A stretch of DNA of 30,776 nucleotides from CAKKQX01 sp046313915. GTDB lineage: Bacteria; Pseudomonadota; Gammaproteobacteria; Burkholderiales; SG8-41. The notes beneath the pieces were generated by a model. That model had not been told where the DNA came from and did not search any database. It saw nothing but the letters and a program-made list of their open reading frames with translations. Position numbers and translations under genes: made by a program. Where the stretch lies: positions 1 through 30,776 of the forward strand of contig JBKBXX010000029.1 of NCBI GenBank assembly GCA_046313915.1, given 5' to 3'. This document shows positions 1 to 6,220 of this stretch, piece after piece (positions within the stretch are counted from its first letter, which is position 1; each line of letters starts with the position of its first letter).

Positions 1-372
1 GTCCCCCGCAGGCGAACCGTCCGGGTTCCCGGCGCTCATTCTCAAAAACGTGTGAAAGTGCCCGTGTTCCCCGGCGCGGTGCGCGTGGTAGTAATACTGG
101 GCGCGGGTGTCCGGATCGTAAATGTCGTCCGCCGGGTAATGTGAATACTCGACGAACTCGCCCTGCTCGCGCAGTACTTCGCCGACGAGATTGAGCCCGC
201 CCTTTTTCAGCACGCGACAGCATTCCTGCGCTTCCAGGCCCGCAACCAACATTTGACGCAGCGTCGGTACGGAAAGCGTGGCAAGGTTAGGCGCCAGTAA
301 AATGGGGGACGTCACAGGCGCAGTATGCCGTCTGCGCCTGGCGGCTCGTGCAATCGCGTTGCTATTGATCAT
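1..372 (-). CDS. Conserved hypothetical protein, 3' end outside window
   Basis: An open frame runs leftward from an ATG at 372 and is still open at base 1, so at least 124 residues are present and the C-terminus is missing. The N-terminus is basic and arginine-rich. It is followed by a predicted helical stretch with ECCRVLKKGG, and then a striking Tyr/His-rich block (YDPDTRAQYYYHAHR, then EHGHFHTFLR). That block looks like a conserved motif of an uncharacterised DUF family; I tentatively associate it with DUF6969-like proteins but cannot verify this. The clustered histidines would suit metal binding, which is inference only. The start codon overlaps the stop of a short upstream frame (ATGA at 369-372). 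Function unknown. Confidence 0.6.
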   Translation of the reverse strand, partial: MINSNAIARAARRRRHTAPVTSPILLAPNLATLSVPTLRQMLVAGLEAQECCRVLKKGGLNLVGEVLREQGEFVEYSHYPADDIYDPDTRAQYYYHAHRAGEHGHFHTFLRMSAGNPDGSPAGD

Positions 373-500
373 TTGCATTCCTTGTTCCGCAAATATTCCG
401 CCAAAAAGTCCTTAACCTGCCAGTCAGGAGTTTCCCCGTAGGGTTCAAACGTCTCATTCCATTTCTCAGCTCCTTTTGAGCAAGGAAAGAATAATAAACT

Positions 501-560
501 CCCCTCTCCCCCGATCACGGGGGGGCTGCACAGCAGGCGAGGGGGCCGGAGGTGAGGGGG
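501..560. repeat. GC-rich intergenic inverted-repeat element
   Basis: The 260-base gap between the two leftward genes (373-632) holds a C/G-run element. CCCCCG at 508-513 pairs with CGGGGG at 518-523. The outer arms, starting CCCCTC near 501 and ending GAGGGG near 559, are nearly complementary. It resembles the CCCTCTCCC-type intergenic repeats common in proteobacterial genomes. I see no conserved gene here, only a short frame on the minus strand that leads into the gene starting at 372. Confidence 0.4.
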
Positions 561-588
561 CGCGAAAACGCCAAGGTCGCCCGGGATC

Positions 589-617
589 GCATCCAACCGC
601 AACAACTGCTTGGATGC
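589..617 (-). other. Inverted repeat downstream of the repeat-protein operon
   Basis: GCATCCAA at 589-596 is exactly complementary to TTGGATGC at 610-617, with a 13-nt loop. It lies 15 nt past the stop codon of the heme-containing NPCAAK protein. No U-run follows, so it is not a canonical intrinsic terminator. It could mark a factor-dependent 3' end or protect the transcript. Confidence 0.4.
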
Positions 618-632
618 GGGGGACCGGCACCT

Positions 633-1259
633 CTACTTCTTAGCCGAGCAAGGATTCTTGGCCGCACACGGGTTCTTGGCTGCGCAGGGATTCTTCGCGG
701 CGCAGGGGTTGGCTGCTGCGGCCTTGCCCGGTTTGAACTTCTTCTGCACGTCCGCGGTATACGCCGTCAGCGCTGCAAGCTCGCGCGATTCCCATTTGAG
801 CGGCTTGGCAGCCATCGGCACCACCATGCAGAACTGCACCATTTCGTCGAGGTGCACCTGTTTGACGCCGCCCTTTTCCTTGGCCATCGCGACTTGATGC
901 GGATACGGCTTGGCAAAACTTGGAGCGAACGCCGCATTGCCGGTATGGCAGGTATTGCACGACAGCCCATTGCTGCTGAGCTTGGTGTCCTTGTACAGAG
1001 CTTCGCCTTCCTTTACCAGTACGGCATGGTCTGCTTTGTACGGCTTGTAACCTTTGGGACGCGTCACCAGCTTGGGATCGACCTTGTCGCCCGCGGCGCA
1101 CGGATTCTTCGCCGCACAAGGGTTGGCGCCCGCTTTGGAGGCGGCCGGTTTGGCGCCGCACGGGTTTTGAGCCGCGAACCCGGGCGCGGCAGCCAAGGCG
1201 AACGCCATCGCGCCCGCCGCGACCAGCGACCCGGTAATCGGTTTCAGTTGGAAATGCAT
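633..1259 (-). CDS. Secreted monoheme c-type cytochrome flanked by NPCAAK repeats
   Basis: The 208-residue product starts with a Sec signal peptide (basic start, hydrophobic core, probable cleavage after PGFA near residue 29), so it should be periplasmic. A single heme c site, CNTCH, is at about 101-105, and a candidate distal Met lies in CMVVPM near 149. The heme domain is bracketed by cysteine repeats: three NPC units between 32 and 56 and four NPCxAK units at about 184-207. The domain resembles small class I-like electron carriers; no specific partner is identifiable. The start is supported by an AGGAGG Shine-Dalgarno just upstream. It follows the 88-residue repeat paralogue by 26 nt and is probably co-transcribed with it. 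The repeats may bind metal or add thiols to the periplasm; that is inference. Confidence 0.8.
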   Translation of the reverse strand: MHFQLKPITGSLVAAGAMAFALAAAPGFAAQNPCGAKPAASKAGANPCAAKNPCAAGDKVDPKLVTRPKGYKPYKADHAVLVKEGEALYKDTKLSSNGLSCNTCHTGNAAFAPSFAKPYPHQVAMAKEKGGVKQVHLDEMVQFCMVVPMAAKPLKWESRELAALTAYTADVQKKFKPGKAAAANPCAAKNPCAAKNPCAAKNPCSAKK

Positions 1260-1285
1260 TTTGACTCCTCCTGTTCAGTCCGCAG

Positions 1286-1552
1286 TTAGTATTTTTTAGC
1301 CGCGCACGGATTTTTAGCCGCGCACGGATTTTTAGCCGCGCACGGATTCTTGGCGGCGCAGGGATTTTTCTTTTTCGCGGCACATGGGTTTTTCGCAGCG
1401 CACGGGTTGGCTCCCGATTTCGTGGCGCGCGGTTTGGCGCCGCACGGGTTGCAGGGGTTGGCTGCCGCTCTGGCACCCGGGGCGCCCAGTGCGAGGGTAA
1501 TCAGGCCCGCGGATACGATGGACTTAAGCGCTTGTTTGGATTGAAATTTCAT
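1286..1552 (-). CDS. Small secreted Cys-rich NPCAAK-repeat protein
   Basis: This 88-residue protein consists of a signal peptide (probable cleavage after ARA near residue 29) and a mature part that is almost wholly repeat: NPCNPCGAK, then six NPCAAK units broken by extra lysines. The mature chain has eight cysteines, many lysines and no heme motif. Its mature N-terminus (NPCGAKP, then GANPCAAKNPCAA) matches that of the downstream heme protein, so the two are paralogues, one without the heme domain. An AGGAG sequence about nine bases upstream supports the start. It is the first gene after a candidate ECF promoter at 1641-1671. Function unknown; periplasmic metal or thiol chemistry is possible. 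Confidence 0.75.
   Translation of the reverse strand: MKFQSKQALKSIVSAGLITLALGAPGARAAANPCNPCGAKPRATKSGANPCAAKNPCAAKKKNPCAAKNPCAAKNPCAAKNPCAAKKY
1293..1364. repeat. 18-bp tandem repeat coding for NPCAAK
   Basis: The unit TTTTTAGCCGCGCACGGA occurs three times with no mismatch at 1293-1310, 1311-1328 and 1329-1346, followed by a diverged copy at 1347-1364. Each unit is six codons, so gain or loss keeps the frame. Exact identity points to recent slippage or conversion. Confidence 0.85.
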
Positions 1553-1640
1553 GGGTTAATCTCCTGTGATGGTTGGCATAATATTCAAATTCAACAGTGA
1601 TCGGCCAGGCGGCGTTATGCCAGCCCATTCCTGACACTGC

Positions 1641-1671
1641 ATAAGACGGGGAAACCCGGCAAAACCTTACA
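1641..1671 (-). promoter_or_regulatory. Candidate ECF-type promoter for the NPCAAK genes
   Basis: On the minus strand TGTAAGG (1665-1671) is separated by 16 nt from CGTCTTAT (1641-1648), about 90 nt before the 88-residue gene. CGTC-type -10 elements are typical of ECF sigma factors. The same layout recurs upstream of the pentaheme gene and of the sigma operon. Confidence 0.45.
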
Positions 1672-1686
1672 CGCTCGGGAAATTTA

Positions 1687-2958
1687 TTACGGGGAAGAAG
1701 TGCGATGGACAGAAGCCGGCAGCGGCTCGCGATGGAAGTGCAGCGTAAACGCAGACGCCATGGACTCTTTCAGGGCCTGCTTGATCAATCGCTCCCCGTT
1801 GCCGGCCTGCTTGCCTTTCAGCAGGTCGCGATAAAAGCCGGTATAAAACGCATCCGGCTCCACCCGCACGCGAAACGCCAGAGCTACCGCGTTGCGGTGC
1901 AGCGAAGCCCGGTAATTGAGCAGCGCCTGCTGGTCCGGCGCAATGCGGGTGTCGGCGATTTCCGTGCTCAGGTCGGGCGATACCTGTCTGCCGATCACGT
2001 ATTCTTGCAACGTGCCCGGAAGCGCTTTGCCCCGGGCGTCTTCCTGGTAAGCTTGCGCTACCACTTTGGGTGTGACGTAAGTGGGGAAAAAATGCCCGGT
2101 TCCGGTGTTCCGGATGCTGAGCGCGGCCGTTACCGTGCCCGATTCAACTCGCGCAGCCGTCCTCTTGATGGTGATGCCTGACTTTACCGTTTCCGCGTCG
2201 TGGATGCCGCGCCATTGGTGACGGCGGTCGGGCATGTGGCACGATTGGCATGTCATACCCTCGCGCGCATAGCGGCTCGCCTTCCACTCCTCGTAGGTGT
2301 TTTCCAGCAGTTTGCCATTCAGCGCGTATCCGTCGTTGGTAAACTGATGGCAGGCCGCGCAGAAGCGCGAATCCCCGAACGCGGCTTCGCTAATCCAGCC
2401 GTTGTGCGGAAGCGGTGTCCCCGGCTCCGGCTTTGAGCCATCCTCGCGTGGCGGGCCGTAGCGTTGATGGCCGCGGATGTGGCACGCTGCGCAAACCAGT
2501 CCCTGTTCATGCAGCGCTGGGCCGGTTTCCCCCGGAGGACGCAAGCTCTTGCCTGGCCCGCGAGTGAGCGCGGCAACGAGGCTATCTGCCTGTTCCTTGA
2601 GCGGAGCATGGCAACGGATGCAATCCTGATGTTCCTCCGTCGCAATGGGGGACATGTTGAGCAGTTGTCCCATGATGCCGGGCCCCATCGCCAGACTGTG
2701 ACGGCTTTGTTTCCAGTCGTTGAATTGAGCAACGTGGCAGGTGCCGCAGGCGCGGGGGTCGAGTGAGGCCTCGAGCGGGCTGAAATGGGCTGGCGGGATC
2801 CCTTGCGCCTGCAGGGGCTGGCCCCAGTGTTTTTGCAGGAAGCTTTCGTTTGAATCGGATGAGCGGGATACACTCTCGCGCGGCGCATCGCACCCTGCCA
2901 GGCCGAGAATCACCAAGCCCAGAACGAGGAACAGGCCATGAAGCCTCTGCTGTCTCAA
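1687..2958 (-). CDS. Pentaheme c-type cytochrome lipoprotein
   Basis: The 423-residue product begins with a lipoprotein signal peptide with lipobox LAGC at 20-23, so it is probably membrane-anchored on the periplasmic side. Five heme c sites follow: CGTCH (71-75), CIRCH (113-117), CAACH (156-160), CAACH (200-204) and CQSCH (237-241). Scattered histidines, for example in QSRHS, RGHQR and RRHQW, could be axial ligands. The C-terminal 170 residues lack hemes and look like a beta-rich domain. It resembles the broad cytochrome c554-like multiheme family used in periplasmic electron transfer; the substrate cannot be read from sequence. The start is a TTG at 2958, chosen because it yields an intact lipoprotein signal, although the Shine-Dalgarno is weak. 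Its neighbours suggest control by the adjacent ECF sigma factor. Confidence 0.8.
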   Translation of the reverse strand: MRQQRLHGLFLVLGLVILGLAGCDAPRESVSRSSDSNESFLQKHWGQPLQAQGIPPAHFSPLEASLDPRACGTCHVAQFNDWKQSRHSLAMGPGIMGQLLNMSPIATEEHQDCIRCHAPLKEQADSLVAALTRGPGKSLRPPGETGPALHEQGLVCAACHIRGHQRYGPPREDGSKPEPGTPLPHNGWISEAAFGDSRFCAACHQFTNDGYALNGKLLENTYEEWKASRYAREGMTCQSCHMPDRRHQWRGIHDAETVKSGITIKRTAARVESGTVTAALSIRNTGTGHFFPTYVTPKVVAQAYQEDARGKALPGTLQEYVIGRQVSPDLSTEIADTRIAPDQQALLNYRASLHRNAVALAFRVRVEPDAFYTGFYRDLLKGKQAGNGERLIKQALKESMASAFTLHFHREPLPASVHRTSSP

Positions 2959-3035
2959 TCCGCGACGAATAATCCCGTGGTTGGGAATATCATTGTTTGC
3001 GATCCCGCCGTGCAGTGGTTGTTTTTCTCAACGAC

Positions 3036-3066
3036 TAAGGTCGGTATAAGACGCTAAAACCTTGCA
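3036..3066 (-). promoter_or_regulatory. Candidate ECF-type promoter for the pentaheme gene
   Basis: TGCAAGG (3060-3066) and CGACCTTA (3036-3043) are spaced by 16 nt on the minus strand, about 78 nt before the pentaheme cytochrome start. Sequence and spacing match the box at 1641-1671. Confidence 0.4.
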
Positions 3067-3188
3067 TTGTCCGGTTTACCCATCTGCGGCAGACGGCAGG
3101 TTGCTGAGAACACGCTTCATTATGCCGTTGAAAGACGCTGTCCGGAAAGTCGGAGATGAAATTACATTCCGCGTAAGTTCCAGTCCGA

Positions 3189-3219
3189 GTCGACGACTTA
3201 TTCAAATATGAACCTTACA
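3189..3219 (-). promoter_or_regulatory. Second ECF-like box in the gap upstream of the pentaheme gene
   Basis: TGTAAGG (3213-3219), a 17-nt gap and CGTCGAC (3189-3195) occur on the minus strand. This lies in the 424-base gap 2959-3382, which otherwise shows no convincing gene or intrinsic terminator. It could be a second start site or chance. Confidence 0.3.
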
Positions 3220-3382
3220 TCCGTTTCCAAACAAGCATCCAGCCCGGGCGAAGTCCTGGATTCTGGCGGGAGGCTTTACTGATGCTTGAGCAGAAGGTAA
3301 CCGCCGCCGTGCGGTTCTGACCTGCCCGACAAGCTGCTGGGTGTGACACTGCGAACTCGAATCACGCGCATGGCCGGTCGGC

Positions 3383-3586
3383 TCAGCCTTCGTCCTTGTC
3401 AAGCGCCTCGGGAAGCTTGCGCGAGGCGCGGCGCAGAAACCAGAGCTGGCGCGAGAAATTGCTGCATCCCTTGCACATCATCAGGTGCAGTCTCAGCAAC
3501 AGGCGCTCCATTGGCCCCAGCGGCTGATCCATCGCCTTGGAGGACAGCTCCGAGGCCTGCCTGCACGAATACATCAGCTTACTCAT
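3383..3586 (-). CDS. Putative zinc-finger (zf-HC2-like) anti-sigma factor
   Basis: The 67-residue protein carries an upstream Cys (YSCRQAS) and the pattern HLMMCKGC (H-x3-C-x2-C). Together these form the zinc-binding arrangement of small ZAS-type anti-sigma factors. There is no membrane segment, so it would act in the cytoplasm as a soluble sensor. The ATG at 3586 overlaps the end of the sigma gene by 8 nt and has GGAG seven bases upstream; a TTG at 3598 in the same frame is less likely. Such overlap implies translational coupling and a roughly balanced sigma/anti-sigma ratio. By family knowledge it binds and inhibits the sigma factor until a signal, often redox through the zinc thiolates, releases it. 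The signal here is unknown. Confidence 0.75.
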   Translation of the reverse strand: MSKLMYSCRQASELSSKAMDQPLGPMERLLLRLHLMMCKGCSNFSRQLWFLRRASRKLPEALDKDEG

Positions 3587-4307
3587 GGACGACTCCAAAC
3601 CAGTTTTTTGTCATGCAGGAACGCAAGCTCAATCTGGCCCGGTACAGGATCACGTGCAGGTTGGTCACCGAAATATTGAGTTCCTTACAGATTTCCTCCG
3701 ATGACATGTCCATCACTTCGCGCATCGAGAACACTAGCGCATGGCGTTCCGGCATTTTCTGGCAGCACTGCTGGTAGACGCGCCAGAACTGGCTCGATTC
3801 GAGCGCGGTATCCGGTTGACCCCATTCCGCAGGTGGATCGATCCACCGGCCTTTCGGGTTGAACGGGCCGGTGGCGGAATCGTTCTCCTCGCCGAGCGCG
3901 AGTGCATCCACCGGCAGGCCGCGGCTGCGGCTGCGGAAAAGATCGATGATCTTGTGCTTGAGGATGCCGGTGAGCCAGGTGCACAGTTGCGAACGCCCCT
4001 GAAAGCTGTCGCCCTGCGCGAGCGCGGCGAGCAGAGTGTCCTGCACGGCATCCTCAGCGAGCGACGGATCGCGCAGATGGAAGAGCGCATAGCGCTGCAG
4101 ATATTTTCGGTGTGCCTCCAGGAACCGCATCCGATCGTCATCATTGCCCATCGTGCTGATCTTCCGGTATGTGGTTCCGATCGCATCGGCAAAGCCCGTC
4201 AGCCAAGCACCGTGGCGCGAACGAGACAGCCAGCCAATTTTATCATGACTCACTTCAGGATGCCGATCGGGCACAGCGGCTATTTGTATGGAGGCAAGTC
4301 GTGCCAT
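3579..4307 (-). CDS. ECF-family RNA polymerase sigma factor
   Basis: The product contains sigma region 2 (RDPSLAEDAVQDTLLAAL, then TWLTGILKHKIIDLFR) and region 4 (MSSEEICKELNISVTNLH and the helix YRARLSLRSCM). It lacks regions 1 and 3, as expected for group 4 sigma factors. It should redirect RNA polymerase to a small regulon and is paired with the overlapping anti-sigma gene. The start is uncertain. The ATG at 4307 has a very good AAAGGAGC Shine-Dalgarno and gives 242 residues. An ATG at 4151 (MGNDDDRMRF) gives 190 residues, the usual family length, and the extra 52 residues show no recognisable domain and AT-rich third positions. A candidate promoter of its own type lies at 4324-4354, hinting at autoregulation. 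Confidence 0.88.
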   Translation of the reverse strand: MARLASIQIAAVPDRHPEVSHDKIGWLSRSRHGAWLTGFADAIGTTYRKISTMGNDDDRMRFLEAHRKYLQRYALFHLRDPSLAEDAVQDTLLAALAQGDSFQGRSQLCTWLTGILKHKIIDLFRSRSRGLPVDALALGEENDSATGPFNPKGRWIDPPAEWGQPDTALESSQFWRVYQQCCQKMPERHALVFSMREVMDMSSEEICKELNISVTNLHVILYRARLSLRSCMTKNWFGVVHE

Positions 4308-4323
4308 GTGTTCGCTCCTTTGA

Positions 4324-4354
4324 TGTGAGCGGGCGTGAAATCTGCTACCTTGCC
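4324..4354 (-). promoter_or_regulatory. Weak ECF-like box upstream of the sigma gene
   Basis: GGCAAGG (4348-4354), a 16-nt gap and CGCTCACA (4324-4331) occur on the minus strand. It is the weakest of the four boxes. If used, transcription would begin almost on the Shine-Dalgarno of the 4307 start, which would favour the start at 4151. Confidence 0.25.
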
Positions 4355-4389
4355 AGGCCGAAGATCAACCATCCATTTCTTTTCTGACC

Positions 4390-4770
4390 ATGCGTATCGT
4401 TGTCGCTTATCTGAAGAGCCTGATCGTGGGGCGCGCAATCCTGTGGTGCTACCTGATCTGGTATCTGGTGATGGCCGCCGCTTATTTTGACCCGTCGCCG
4501 AGACTGTGGCTGACTTCGGCGGGACTCAGTCTCGTCGTCGGATTCGCCTCCATACTGAGCGTCGTTTCGACACCGGGGACACGACGGCCAGATAACTGGC
4601 AGACCTTCAGGCTGTTCTTCGTGCCGTTCTGCGTGTCTAGTTTCTCCGCGCTGGTGAAAGACCGCGAGTTCATCCTGATTTTTTCTCCCGATCTCGTGGA
4701 GACCGGGTTGGCGTTCGCGCTCTGCTCAGGTTTTCTGACGCGCACTGTAATCATGCGGCGCCTTGCGTGA
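4390..4770 (+). CDS. Small integral membrane protein of unknown function
   Basis: The 126-residue protein has about four hydrophobic segments: roughly residues 14-33, 41-61, 74-90 and 98-116. They are joined by short polar loops, including a basic one (STPGTRRPDNW). The positively charged C-terminus (MRRLA) suggests a cytoplasmic end. I do not recognise a family. It is divergent from the sigma gene with an 82-base gap and has no clear Shine-Dalgarno, so the start is the least certain part. Its base composition matches the surrounding genes. Whether it belongs to the sigma regulon cannot be told from the sequence. Confidence 0.55.
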   Translation: MRIVVAYLKSLIVGRAILWCYLIWYLVMAAAYFDPSPRLWLTSAGLSLVVGFASILSVVSTPGTRRPDNWQTFRLFFVPFCVSSFSALVKDREFILIFSPDLVETGLAFALCSGFLTRTVIMRRLA

Positions 4771-5003
4771 CGTCATCGAAGTTGCGGCAGTCGAATTCCG
4801 CCTTGAGCTATTGGCTTCGCGAAGTGGAAATACGGTGACACGGTTCCCATTTGATGAATTTCCGCATATCCGTTACCGGGTGCGAAGCCGGTAGCGGGGC
4901 GCTGGATGCTTGAATTCATGCAGGTATGTGGCTTGTGGTGGGGGGAATCCGAATTGCCGAGGCAACTGGATTCGCGCAGCAGGTAAGTATCTTGCCGTGC
5001 ACG

Positions 5004-5033
5004 TTGACCGCAAGCCCATGATTGCGTTACTCT
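5004..5033 (+). promoter_or_regulatory. Candidate sigma-70 promoter for xseB-ispA-dxs
   Basis: TTGACC (5004-5009), an 18-nt spacer and TACTCT (5028-5033) lie just ahead of xseB. The rest of the 295-base gap 4771-5065 shows no gene. It holds a short inverted repeat, TACCGG at 4874-4879 with CCGGTA at 4888-4893. Confidence 0.4.
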
Positions 5034-5065
5034 TTCAGTTTAGCCAAGGAGGGCGATCCGCCCCC

Positions 5066-5302
5066 ATGTCCAAGTCTGCAAAAACCCGGAACAATCCAAC
5101 CTTCGAGACGGCGCTGGCGGAGTTGGAAACCATCGTGACCAGCATGGAAGCCGGTCAGATGCCGCTTGAGCAATCGCTCGCTGCTTACAAACGCGGCGCC
5201 GAGCTGCTCAAGTTCTGCCAGCAGGCCCTGCAGGATGCGCAACAGCAGGTCAGAATCCTTGAGGACGACGTCCTGAAAGATTTCGGCTCGGCAGAGCAGT
5301 AG
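5066..5302 (+). CDS. xseB: Exodeoxyribonuclease VII small subunit
   Basis: The 78-residue protein has the XseB signature: FETALAELETIVTSMEAGQM, then PLEQSLAAYKRGAELLKFCQ, forming two long helices. It is the small subunit that binds several copies to XseA in the exonuclease that degrades single-stranded DNA to oligonucleotides in the cytoplasm. The ATG at 5066 gives the family's normal length. An upstream in-frame ATG at 4910 would add 52 unrelated residues. The Shine-Dalgarno AAGGAGG (5046-5052) is 13 nt away, longer than usual, with a small hairpin in between. It precedes ispA by 4 nt, the common xseB-ispA-dxs order. Confidence 0.95.
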   Translation: MSKSAKTRNNPTFETALAELETIVTSMEAGQMPLEQSLAAYKRGAELLKFCQQALQDAQQQVRILEDDVLKDFGSAEQ

Positions 5303-5306
5303 CATC

Positions 5307-6206
<900 letters not shown>

Positions 6207-6220
6207 CCGGTAAACCGACA

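Noticed and set aside
1293..1364. A CRISPR-like repeat array
   Set aside because: The units are directly tandem without spacers and encode an in-frame protein repeat.
4874..4893. TACCGG/CCGGTA inverted repeat as a terminator of the small membrane-protein gene
   Set aside because: The stem is only six pairs, no U-run follows, and it lies about 100 bases after the stop codon.
4771..5065. A longer xseB start at 4910
   Set aside because: The added 52 residues have no similarity to XseB, and the start at 5066 gives the normal family length with a Shine-Dalgarno nearby.
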